9,610 bases of DNA from an uncultured Faecalibacterium sp. (GTDB lineage Bacteria > Bacillota > Clostridia > Oscillospirales > Ruminococcaceae): contig CALDNF010000228.1 in the NCBI GenBank assembly GCA_937917475.1, forward strand, positions 1 to 9,610, in the 5' to 3' direction. Below are positions 1 through 6,423 of the stretch, one piece after another. The translations under genes and the position numbers were made by a program. How positions within the stretch are numbered: position 1 is the stretch's first letter; every line of letters starts with the position of its first letter. Under the pieces are notes generated by a model. It saw only the letters and a program-made list of their open reading frames with translations. It searched no databases and was not told where the DNA came from.

Positions 1-42
1 TTTCAGGCAATGGACAACGAATACGAGTACCATTTGAAGTGA
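1..42 (+). CDS. 3' end of an unidentified + strand gene
   Basis: Frame 1 is open from the first base to a TGA at 40-42 and would encode the C-terminal residues FQAMDNEYEYHLK. Only 13 codons are visible, so no family can be assigned. That a gene really ends here is supported by what follows: about 240 bases with no credible coding sequence, then a symmetrical terminator-like hairpin at 162-205, placed as expected between two convergent genes. The rest of the gene lies to the left of the window. It could also be a chance open stretch. Confidence 0.45.
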   Translation, partial: FQAMDNEYEYHLK

Positions 43-161
43 CCCATACGGTCACGCTTCAGCAGGGTTTGGGGCAGGCACGCCCCAACAAGAAGCTGTC
101 CATGGGGCAAGAATTGAAAATTTGTGGCCACGGGGCGATTCTTGCTCTTAGAAACAACAGA

Positions 162-205
162 AAAACCAGAACTGTACAGCTGATTCAGCCAACGGTTCTG
201 GTTTT
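162..205. terminator. bidirectional terminator between convergent genes
   Basis: A perfect 11-bp inverted repeat pairs 162-172 (AAAACCAGAAC) with 195-205 (GTTCTGGTTTT) around a 22-base loop that can itself fold (GCTG/CAGC). The arms are A-rich outside and T-rich inside, so either strand would give a hairpin ending in a U tract. The hairpin lies between the + strand gene ending at 42 and the - strand kinase ending at 287, so it probably stops transcription from both. The loop is longer than in a classic terminator, which lowers certainty. Confidence 0.65.
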
Positions 206-286
206 CTTGTTATCAGGTCAAAATACTTTTTTATGAAGTCCCTGCATTGAGAAGCGGGCTCTTTTCGTATGCGTGGATAAGCTTTC

Positions 287-1219
287 TCAGTCTACGACCG
301 GGATGTTCAGTCCGAATTCCAGCGGGCGGAAGCGGGGGCAGACATTCTCGGTGATGCAGATGACCGAAGCTGCCAGACGGCTGCCGATTTCACAGGCTTC
401 GGGCAGAGTCTTGCCGTAGGTCAGGCCGATGGTGGTGCCGGCAAAGAAGGCATCTCCCGCACCGGTTGTGTAGATGACGTCCACCTTCTTGGCGGGGACA
501 ACGCCGCACTCTCCCTTAGAGGTAGCGTACACGGCACCCTGTCCGCCCATGGTGACCACCATGCAGGGGATGTTGGCACGGTGAACATTCTCGGCCAGCA
601 CGCTGCACATCTGCTGGGGGTCCAGATGGTCATAATCGTTGGAGAAGAGCAGCCCGGCCTCCTGCTGGTTGCAGACAAAACAATCGATTTGCTGCAAATA
701 ATCCCGGCGTTCCATGGCGATACTCATATTGGAAACGGCGGCATAAACCTTTTTGCCATACTTCTTGGCAAATTTCAAAGCCTGTTTGACCGTCTCTTTT
801 TCCAAATCGAGTTCCAAGGCGATGCTGGCGCAGTCCTTGAAGATCTCGTCTCCCTGCTCTTCCAGCAGGCGGGTGAGGGGTGTGGTGTCCGGCCGTTTGG
901 AGATGGCGGCACAGACGTCGCCGTTGTTGTCAAAAATGGCCAGCCAGGTGCCCATGCCGTCCGGGACTCGCTGGATGTATTTGGTGTTGACTTTGTGGTT
1001 AGCCAGCTTATCAATGACGTCCTGGCCCATGCCGGAGTCGTCCACTAAGCTGACAAAGGTGGGGCGCAGCTCTACATTGGCAATATCTTCCGCTACATTG
1101 CGGCTCACACCGCCGTGCACCTGCTCCATCCGGCCGGCGTTCCGCCCGCCCGGGATATAAGTGGAGAGGGGATAGCCCTTGATGTCCACAAAAACTGCAC
1201 CGATTACTACGATTCCCAT
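287..1219 (-). CDS. PfkB-family carbohydrate/nucleoside kinase (pseudouridine-kinase-like)
   Basis: This is a 310-residue cytoplasmic ribokinase-fold (PfkB) kinase, a normal length for the family. It would transfer phosphate from ATP to a hydroxyl of a sugar or nucleoside. Visible marks are the N-terminal strand MGIVVIGAVFVDI, the substrate-side GGVSRN motif (36-41), an NxxE motif (N184, E187) typical of the Mg/phosphate site, and the signature TTGAGDAFFAG (251-261), with D256 as the expected catalytic base. The GGVxRN form and general layout recall PsuK (pseudouridine kinase) more than fructokinases, but the substrate cannot be read from sequence. The frame is open upstream to 1309, but the start at 1219 is chosen because AAAGGA lies 6 bases before the ATG and MGIVVIG is the family N-terminus. 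It is the last gene of the operon with apbE, 70 bases downstream of it. Confidence 0.85.
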   Translation of the reverse strand: MGIVVIGAVFVDIKGYPLSTYIPGGRNAGRMEQVHGGVSRNVAEDIANVELRPTFVSLVDDSGMGQDVIDKLANHKVNTKYIQRVPDGMGTWLAIFDNNGDVCAAISKRPDTTPLTRLLEEQGDEIFKDCASIALELDLEKETVKQALKFAKKYGKKVYAAVSNMSIAMERRDYLQQIDCFVCNQQEAGLLFSNDYDHLDPQQMCSVLAENVHRANIPCMVVTMGGQGAVYATSKGECGVVPAKKVDVIYTTGAGDAFFAGTTIGLTYGKTLPEACEIGSRLAASVICITENVCPRFRPLEFGLNIPVVD

Positions 1220-1236
1220 ATGATTTCCTTTCTGAA

Positions 1237-1291
1237 CGGAGAGAACCTCTCCGGTTTTATAACGTCCTGCGGAAAAGCCATGATTTGGCTT
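1237..1291 (-). other. intercistronic hairpins between apbE and the kinase gene
   Basis: Two inverted repeats fill the 70-base gap. At 1237-1253 a 7-bp stem (CGGAGAG/CTCTCCG) closes a 3-base loop, a short distance upstream of the kinase ribosome binding site. At 1275-1291 a 6-bp stem (AAGCCA/TGGCTT) overlaps the apbE stop codon and is followed on the transcript by UUUU. The second could be a weak attenuator that lowers kinase expression relative to apbE; the first could stabilise or mask the kinase leader. These roles are inferred; only the repeats are seen. Confidence 0.4.
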
Positions 1292-2387
1292 ATTTTTTGG
1301 CGTAGGCATCCCAGCCGCTGGAAGTGACCACTTCGCCGTCGGTGGTGCACCAGAGGGCTTCCACGCCGTCCAGACTTTCCACGATCGCCTGTCCCTCTTC
1401 CAGCGGCATACAGAACAGTCCGGTGGTCAGACAGTCCGCAACACCGGAGTCGTCCGAAAGGACACTGACGCCGTTGAAGTAGGCGGCAGGCCAGAGGGTG
1501 GCGGGGTCGATGAGGTGGTGATACCGCACGCCGTCCACTACGAAATACCGCTGATAGTCGCCGCTGGTCACAAGAGCCAGATCACTCATGTTGACGGCGG
1601 CTACCGTGGAGGTGTCGGCAGTGTAGACCTCCGAAGCCTTCCATGGATTTTCTACGCCGCCGACCCACGGACTGCCATCCGGTTTGGTGCCGATGGCCCG
1701 CAAGTTGCCGCCTACGCTGATCAGGGCACTGGTCAGGCCCCGAGCCTCAGCGGCCTGCGCAGCCATTTCCACGGCGTATCCCTTGCCCACGCTGCCCACA
1801 TCCAGCGACATATCCGGGTCGGCCAGATAGACGGTCTTGGCGGCATCGTCAATGATAAGGTTGGTGATGTCGCAGTGCTGTGCGGCAGCATCCAGTTCTT
1901 CCTGCGTGGGCAGGGTGTTGTCTGCATCGGTCTCGGTGGCCTCGGCGGCTTCCCGGTAGTTGTGCCAGATGCGCAGCACGCTGCCCATGGCGATGTTCAG
2001 TTTGCCGTCAGTGGTATCGTACATCTTTTGGGCCAGTTCCAACATTCCGAGAATCTTGTCGTCTACGGTCACCGGGGCAACGCCTGCGTTGTCGTTGATG
2101 GTTTTGACGTTGGTCACGCCCTCGTAGTCGTTGTAAATGTCGTAAAGACGATGATAGGTCACAAGATCCTTGTGCAAAGCGTCCATCTGGGCATTGAACT
2201 CCTCTTCGCTGTCACAATAGGCGATGACCTGCGTCACAGTATCAAAGGCATCGTAGAAGATGGTGCTGTACCGCTGCAAACCGGAGGAGGAAGCACTTGA
2301 GGAAGACGCCGGGCTGCCGCAGCCGGTCAGCAGGCTGAGACAGAACACCAGAGTCAGAAAAAAGGCGGAAATACGTCGGGTCTTCAT
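1290..2387 (-). CDS. apbE: FAD:protein FMN transferase, ApbE lipoprotein
   Basis: This 365-residue ApbE-family protein would use FAD to attach FMN covalently to Thr/Ser residues of redox proteins outside the membrane (known targets include Rnf/Nqr subunits and FMN-binding domains). A basic N-terminus and hydrophobic segment lead to the lipobox LTGC (C23), followed by a Ser-rich linker (24-35), so the enzyme is expected to be anchored on the outer face of the membrane. Family motifs are DVGSVGKGYAVE (196-207), SVGGN (224-228), SGDYQRYF (275-282), HHLIDP (290-295) and the metal-site ADCLTT (317-322; normally ADALST). Its ATG overlaps the stop of the DUF3783 gene by 4 bases (ATGA), implying translational coupling; GGAG lies 11 bases upstream. 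No obvious flavinylation substrate is encoded in the window. Confidence 0.93.
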   Translation of the reverse strand: MKTRRISAFFLTLVFCLSLLTGCGSPASSSSASSSGLQRYSTIFYDAFDTVTQVIAYCDSEEEFNAQMDALHKDLVTYHRLYDIYNDYEGVTNVKTINDNAGVAPVTVDDKILGMLELAQKMYDTTDGKLNIAMGSVLRIWHNYREAAEATETDADNTLPTQEELDAAAQHCDITNLIIDDAAKTVYLADPDMSLDVGSVGKGYAVEMAAQAAEARGLTSALISVGGNLRAIGTKPDGSPWVGGVENPWKASEVYTADTSTVAAVNMSDLALVTSGDYQRYFVVDGVRYHHLIDPATLWPAAYFNGVSVLSDDSGVADCLTTGLFCMPLEEGQAIVESLDGVEALWCTTDGEVVTSSGWDAYAKK

Positions 2388-2806
2388 GCGTTGGGGTTCT
2401 CCTTTGCGGCGTTAAATGCAGAGTGTTCCTCCTGCAGGTGGGCCAGCAGGTCACCAAAGACCCAATTCTTGTTGTGGGAGGTAACCACGGCCTTGAGGGG
2501 AATGTTCACCTTCGCCTGCTTCATCAGGTCCAGCAGGGTATCAAGGTCTTTCTCCCGGAAGTTGGCCAGCACCAGAGCGGGAGGGTAGGCACCCGGCTCC
2601 AGCACCAGCGTCCGGGGGGCGGTGGTCTCTACCTCACCCAGAAGCTGTGCCACAGTCTTGCCTGCGTCGGCAGGGGAGACCGGCAGCAGCTTCATCCCAA
2701 AAGCCGGAGCCATTCCTTCCAGAATCCCACGGTCTGCGGCAGAAAGATTCCAGCCCAGAGCCAGCGGGATGCCGGCATTCTGGTTGCGTGCAATATGTGC
2801 TTTCAT
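2384..2806 (-). CDS. DUF3783-type small cytoplasmic protein
   Basis: This is a 140-residue soluble protein with no signal peptide or membrane segment. The C-terminal half has the pattern I associate with DUF3783: a hydrophobic strand (LVLE), a helix ending LDTLLDLMKQAKVNIPLKAV, then the conserved run VTSHNKNWVFGDLLAHLQEEH. The function of the family is unknown. In-frame ATGs lie at 2806 and 2827. I chose 2806 because AGAGGG sits 7 bases before it, and because the promoter at 2840-2868 predicts a transcript beginning near 2833, which would leave no room for a ribosome binding site for the 2827 start. It is the first gene of the operon, and its stop overlaps the apbE start. Coupling to an extracytoplasmic flavin transferase is the only functional hint. 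Confidence 0.8.
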   Translation of the reverse strand: MKAHIARNQNAGIPLALGWNLSAADRGILEGMAPAFGMKLLPVSPADAGKTVAQLLGEVETTAPRTLVLEPGAYPPALVLANFREKDLDTLLDLMKQAKVNIPLKAVVTSHNKNWVFGDLLAHLQEEHSAFNAAKENPNA

Positions 2807-2839
2807 AGTATGTCCCTCTTTTATCATTTCTTTCCTCTA

Positions 2840-2868
2840 ATGATACCGTTTCCGGCAACTGCCGTCAA
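2840..2868 (-). promoter_or_regulatory. sigma-A-type promoter of the DUF3783-apbE-kinase operon
   Basis: Read on the - strand, TTGACG (2863-2868) and TATCAT (2840-2845) are separated by exactly 17 bases, each differing from consensus at one position. The predicted start of transcription is near 2833, about 27 bases before the chosen ATG at 2806. There is no competing promoter between here and apbE, and the terminator of the upstream gene lies just behind. Confidence 0.75.
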
Positions 2869-2872
2869 GTGC

Positions 2873-2909
2873 AAAAAGCCCCCGCACAGCCAAACCGGTG
2901 TGCAGGGGC
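2873..2909 (-). terminator. terminator of the PsiE-like gene
   Basis: On the - strand an 11-bp stem with one internal mismatch (GCCCC-x-GCACA type, 2878-2888 with 2899-2909) closes a 10-base loop and is followed by a run of five T (complement of 2873-2877). It starts 18 bases after the PsiE-like stop codon. It ends only a few bases before the -35 element of the next operon, so the two transcription units are cleanly separated. Confidence 0.85.
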
Positions 2910-2926
2910 AGAAAATCAGGAAACAC

Positions 2927-3520
2927 TCAGACCGTGGTGGTCTCGTCCACGGTGCTGTCCTCATAGTTCAAATCATCGTCATCCAGCTCATCTTCCGTGA
3001 TGTCCTCAGCGTGGATGCGCCGACGCAGCTGCTCACGGAAGATCTCGGAAGGGATGCCGCTTTGTTTCGGAGTAAGGTCGGGGGCGGGGTGGCCGTCGGG
3101 CAGATGGGCACCGAAGGCGGGCACAAAGAAGAACTTGCGGACGATGAAGATCAGTGCAATGGCACCGACACTGAGCAGGTTTTCCACAGCGGAGTCGTGG
3201 CCCACCACCATATGCCGGGCAATGGCATAAAGCAGAACTTCCAAGCTGCTTCCGGGACTGTGCTTGGCCAGCATCTTGATAAACTCGATGCCAATGACGA
3301 TCTCAAGGGCCCGCTCCAGAAAAGCACGGATCTCCACGTCGTTGCCGTCCATCAGCAGGCCGGGCATCCATTGGATGAGGGGGATGATGCAGAGCAGCAG
3401 ACCGACCAGCACCAGACAGGACAGTAAAATTTCCAGCAGGGAGGATGCCTGAATGATGGTGTTGCGCAGGGCAGTGAGACGGCGGTTTTCCACACGAGGA
3501 TCGTGGATGGGATTGGACAT
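2927..3520 (-). CDS. PsiE-like inner-membrane protein with acidic tail
   Basis: This is a 197-residue integral membrane protein. Hydrophobic segments lie at about 25-50, 70-84, 92-106 and 113-134, followed by a roughly 60-residue cytoplasmic-looking tail that becomes strongly acidic (171-197, many D and E). The central pattern IEFIKMLAKH, then LEVLLYAIARHMVV, then a final segment ending IVRKFFFV resembles the PsiE (phosphate-starvation-inducible E) family, which is small, four-helix and of unknown function. The acidic extension is longer than I expect for PsiE. The frame is open upstream to 3634, but the ATG at 3520 has GAGAGG 8 bases before it and the upstream residues are atypical. It is a single-gene unit with its own promoter and terminator, next to a PstS gene, which fits a phosphate theme. 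The family call is pattern-based and moderate. Confidence 0.6.
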   Translation of the reverse strand: MSNPIHDPRVENRRLTALRNTIIQASSLLEILLSCLVLVGLLLCIIPLIQWMPGLLMDGNDVEIRAFLERALEIVIGIEFIKMLAKHSPGSSLEVLLYAIARHMVVGHDSAVENLLSVGAIALIFIVRKFFFVPAFGAHLPDGHPAPDLTPKQSGIPSEIFREQLRRRIHAEDITEDELDDDDLNYEDSTVDETTTV

Positions 3521-3605
3521 AGGGGAAACCTCTCTTTCAAAATAAATCGGAAATATGCCGGAAAACTGGACAAAACCGGAAAAAATTGTCAACTTTTGTG
3601 CCTTT

Positions 3606-3634
3606 ATTTTAGCAAAGGACGAAAGAAAAGTCAA
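3606..3634 (-). promoter_or_regulatory. promoter of the PsiE-like gene
   Basis: On the - strand TTGACT (3629-3634) and TAAAAT (3606-3611) are spaced by 17 bases. Each has one mismatch to consensus. Transcription would begin near 3599, leaving a leader of about 80 bases before the ATG at 3520. The leader carries repeated CCGGAAAA-type motifs, described in the findings. Confidence 0.7.
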
Positions 3635-3670
3635 TTTTCTTAGCCGGAAATTTAGGATGAAAAACGGACA

Positions 3671-3700
3671 TAAAAAAGCCCTCTTCCCGCAGGAAGAGGG
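3671..3700 (-). terminator. terminator of the pstS operon
   Basis: A perfect 9-bp stem (CCCTCTTCC at 3679-3687 with GGAAGAGGG at 3692-3700) closes a 4-base loop. On the - strand it is followed by six T (complement of 3672-3677). It begins 17 bases after the pstS stop codon. This is a textbook intrinsic terminator, placed before the PsiE-like promoter. Confidence 0.92.
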
Positions 3701-3717
3701 TCAGAATGGAATGAGGA

Positions 3718-4701
3718 TCAGCCGGTGACGGCTACATAGCCGGATTTTTCGATGCAGGAGCGGCCCGCATCAGTAGAAAGCCAGTCGTAGACCTGACGCT
3801 CCGGTGTCCCGGCGGCAGAGTCCTGCCGGACGGCAGCATAGAACTCGTTGCAGAGCGGGTAGCTCTGGCTGGCGATGGTCTCGTTGGAAGGAGTCACCCC
3901 ATCCACTGCCAGCAGCCGCAGGCCGGGTTTGGAGTACATCTGGTCGATGTAGTAATAGACCGAAAAACCAATGGCATTGGCGGTGTTGTTGTACTCGGCA
4001 ATGCTGTCCACCAGATAACCCATTTCCGTGGGGGTCAGCTCAGAAGGAGCGTCCATCAGCTCGCCGCCCTGAATGAGAAGCTTCTGGAACAGGGTCTGGC
4101 TGCCGGAGTTTTCGCCCCGCTGGAACGCAACGATCTCATGGTCGTTGCCGCCTACATCCTTCCAGTTGGTGATCTTTCCGGAGTAGATGTCCCGGAGCTG
4201 CTGCTGGGTCAGGCTCTTGACCGGGTTGTCCTCGTTGACGATAAAGACCAGCGCATCCCGGCCAATGGGCTTCTGCTCCACCGGGCCTCCCTGTGAAGCC
4301 ATTTCCGCCTTGACGGATTCCGGGGCTTCGTAGGCGATGATGAGCTTTGTGCCGCCGTCGTAATCGCCGTACAGGCTCAGATTTTCCCATGCACCGGCGG
4401 TGGTGTGGGTCTGCACGCAGGTCTGAGCTGTTTCAAGATCCATGCCGGTGGTGTCTGCCATGATCTGTGCGATCAGAGGAATACAGGCTGTGCTGCCGTC
4501 AGTGACGGGAAATTCATCGGCCGATAAAAATGGCTCTGCGGCGATTTCCGAAGCAGCGGCGGAAGAAGCCGCAGAGGAAGCGGGCTCAGATGAATCCGGG
4601 GTGCGGCGGTCAGAGCTGCCGCAGGCAGCGAGCAGGGCAGCAGAAGAAACGGCACCCAGACCCAGCAGGAAGCTGCGGCGGGAAATTTTATATTGTTTCA
4701 T
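3718..4701 (-). CDS. pstS: PstS-type phosphate-binding lipoprotein
   Basis: This 327-residue substrate-binding protein would capture inorganic phosphate outside the membrane for a Pst-type ABC importer. The N-terminus SRRSFLLGLGA (7-17) is a twin-arginine-like signal, followed by the lipobox LAAC (C27) and a Ser/Ala-rich linker (28-56). Phosphate-site motifs are TDGST (67-71) and RGENSGS (195-201). IGRDALVFIVNEDNP (146-160) and the LRDIYSGKITNWKDVGG stretch (169-185) are typical of PstS-like domains. The frame is open to 4740, but the ATG at 4701 has GGAG 6 bases upstream and gives the proper signal peptide. It follows the large lipoprotein gene by 49 bases on the same strand and is closed by the terminator at 3671-3700. 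pstC, pstA and pstB are absent here, so a lone sensor or accessory binding protein is also possible. Confidence 0.88.
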   Translation of the reverse strand: MKQYKISRRSFLLGLGAVSSAALLAACGSSDRRTPDSSEPASSAASSAAASEIAAEPFLSADEFPVTDGSTACIPLIAQIMADTTGMDLETAQTCVQTHTTAGAWENLSLYGDYDGGTKLIIAYEAPESVKAEMASQGGPVEQKPIGRDALVFIVNEDNPVKSLTQQQLRDIYSGKITNWKDVGGNDHEIVAFQRGENSGSQTLFQKLLIQGGELMDAPSELTPTEMGYLVDSIAEYNNTANAIGFSVYYYIDQMYSKPGLRLLAVDGVTPSNETIASQSYPLCNEFYAAVRQDSAAGTPERQVYDWLSTDAGRSCIEKSGYVAVTG

Positions 4702-4750
4702 GGTGATCTCCTTAAAAATTATGTGTTCATTCGGTACCAATCAGAGGACA

Positions 4751-6340
4751 TCAAGAGTACATCATTTGCTCCGGTTCATCGTCTGCGCTAAAGATGCTCT
4801 GGCAGTAGACCCAGTTGCCGTTCAGGTCCATCCACCCGGTGTAGAAGCCCCGGCGGGCCGGGAATACACCCTCGGGCAGGGAGGTGCTGTAGTTGTAACT
4901 TTCACCCAGACTGCTGAGAACCACATTGCCGCTGCTGTCCAGTATGTCCTGAAGCGAAGATCCGGTCGGAGAAGAATAAGAGATGGAAAAATAAAAGTCA
5001 TCGTCAGCGGCAAAAAGAGGAGAAATATAGTCGTTCTGATATTTTTCACGAAGAGCGGTCAGATCCATGGTGCGGACTTTGCCATCCGGGCCGCAGACGC
5101 AGGAAGAAGTGCGTTCGTAATTGTCGTTATCATATTGCTGCAGCCAGACCCAGCCATGGCCCTCGGTGGACACAAAGACCCGCTGCAGATTTGCGACGGG
5201 TTCTACATGGGCATCGGTCAGCAGGGTGCCGGTGACGGAATTGTAGACCCGCAAAGCACCGTCTGTAGTATAAAAAGCTACCGTGTCGGCGTTTCGTTCC
5301 ATTCCCCACAGCCGTGTCTGCTCGCCGGAAGCCAGATCGTAAAGTTCATAGTGGCTGTCATTTCCATCCACCCAGAGGATCACATACCCCGGAAAATAGC
5401 AGGACACATTCGAATCAAAGGAAGCCAATACCTGACTGTGCTCGGCACTGACAAGGTCGATCAGCTGGTGACGGCCATCTATGGATTTTACACAGACGGT
5501 ACCGTTGCCGCAGTAATTTTCATAGTTGGAAAGCTGCTCTCCGGTGGAGGGGTTGCAGATCAGCACCTGAGAGGAAGAATCGGTGCGATAGAGTATGGCC
5601 CAATCGGAAGGAACCGCAGAGTCAAAATAGATGCTCTGCGCATACGTGTTCTCGTCCGTGCGGAGAACATTGCCCGCTCGGTCACAGAAAACGGCAGAAC
5701 GATTGAGGTAGAAATCGTCATCGTATTCGTCCTCTCCCAGTCCGGCAGGCCGGTCATAGCAGGTGTAGATGAACGTATCCCCTGCTGCGACACATTCCTG
5801 TGCGTTAGGGGGAGTGGGGAGGGTTTCGCCGGTGGAAAGGTCGATCACCTGACAGTCCCCGGACTGAATGGGCATGGAAGCCAGCTCTTCATAGGAGTGT
5901 TCCGAGGACAGCAGCAGATAATTTCCACTGAGACTGGCATAATGTCCCTCCGAAAAGGTCAGAACCGCCTTGCCGGTTTTGTCGTATAGGGCAGATGCCC
6001 GTCCGGAGGGAGAGGAACGGTCTGCCCAATTGCGGAAGAAGTAGTTGGTCTCGCCGGAAAGCTCATCGTCCAACAGAAAAACGGTGTCAGAAGGTCCGAA
6101 CTCTCCCACGACCTGCGAGCCGCAGAGAACCGTCTTGCCGGACAGCTCACTGCTGAACAGCCGGAGCGCACCGTCGTTGAGGACCGATGCATCGTAGAGG
6201 GGCTGCTCCTGCGTTCCGGTGTCCCGCCGGGCGGGCAGCGGAGAGGCCGCAGGCAGCAGAGAACAGGAGGTGAGAAGCCCGGCAGTCAGCGACAGGCAGA
6301 GCGCAGCGCAGCCAAAGCGCAGGGTGTGTTTGTGTTCCAT
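4751..6340 (-). CDS. large lipoprotein with propeller/WG-like repeats, unknown function
   Basis: I do not recognise a named family for this 529-residue protein. A hydrophobic segment ends in the lipobox LTSC (C26), so it should be an exported lipoprotein. The body is rich in short beta-strand units that alternate aromatic and Gly/Asn turns. Examples are ALYDKTGKAVLTF, CQVIDLSTGETL, HYELYDLASGEQ and LRVYNSVTGTLL. The unit ending at residue 513 (GWMDLNGNWVYC, 502-513) is WG-repeat-like. This pattern suggests a beta-propeller or similar repeat fold, possibly for binding a protein or a ligand. The start at 6340 has GGAG 6 bases upstream. It is first in a two-gene operon, 49 bases before pstS, so a role beside the phosphate-binding protein (sensor, scaffold or assembly factor) is inferred from position only. 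Confidence 0.8.
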   Translation of the reverse strand: MEHKHTLRFGCAALCLSLTAGLLTSCSLLPAASPLPARRDTGTQEQPLYDASVLNDGALRLFSSELSGKTVLCGSQVVGEFGPSDTVFLLDDELSGETNYFFRNWADRSSPSGRASALYDKTGKAVLTFSEGHYASLSGNYLLLSSEHSYEELASMPIQSGDCQVIDLSTGETLPTPPNAQECVAAGDTFIYTCYDRPAGLGEDEYDDDFYLNRSAVFCDRAGNVLRTDENTYAQSIYFDSAVPSDWAILYRTDSSSQVLICNPSTGEQLSNYENYCGNGTVCVKSIDGRHQLIDLVSAEHSQVLASFDSNVSCYFPGYVILWVDGNDSHYELYDLASGEQTRLWGMERNADTVAFYTTDGALRVYNSVTGTLLTDAHVEPVANLQRVFVSTEGHGWVWLQQYDNDNYERTSSCVCGPDGKVRTMDLTALREKYQNDYISPLFAADDDFYFSISYSSPTGSSLQDILDSSGNVVLSSLGESYNYSTSLPEGVFPARRGFYTGWMDLNGNWVYCQSIFSADDEPEQMMYS

Positions 6341-6376
6341 GATAGTCTCCTTCCAGAATTTTACTTTTCCACTTCA

Positions 6377-6405
6377 ATTATAATACGAATAAACCGGACA
6401 TTCAA
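6377..6405 (-). promoter_or_regulatory. promoter of the lipoprotein-pstS operon
   Basis: On the - strand TTGAAT (6400-6405) and a perfect TATAAT (6377-6382) are 17 bases apart. Transcription would begin near 6370, about 30 bases before the lipoprotein ATG. The -35 hexamer lies in the arm of the inverted repeat at 6394-6423, so this promoter overlaps the terminator of the preceding gene. Confidence 0.75.
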
Positions 6406-6423
6406 TTGCGTCTGAATGTCCGG
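6394..6423 (-). terminator. hairpin at the 3' end of the MATE gene, overlapping a promoter
   Basis: An 11-bp perfect inverted repeat (CCGGACATTCA at 6394-6404, TGAATGTCCGG at 6413-6423) has an 8-base loop. It begins 34 bases after the MATE stop codon and is followed on the - strand by TTTATT, a weak U tract. It is the only terminator candidate for that gene. Because it also holds the -35 box of the next operon, it could instead be an operator palindrome, or serve both purposes. Confidence 0.6.

Noticed and set aside
39..236. A 65-codon open frame on the + strand in the first gap, starting with GTG
   Set aside because: It overlaps the end of the upstream gene, runs through three inverted repeats including the terminator, and has no ribosome binding site or recognisable pattern.
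3564..3592. A perfect TTGACA (3587-3592, - strand) as a second promoter for the PsiE-like gene
   Set aside because: At 17 bases downstream the -10 position reads CCAGTT, and no better hexamer occurs at 16 or 18 bases.
4442..5989. A 515-codon open frame on the + strand, opposite the lipoprotein and the start of pstS
   Set aside because: It lies antisense to two genes with good ribosome binding sites, lipoboxes and motifs. Its translation has no domain-like pattern, and it crosses the gene boundary and promoterless DNA.
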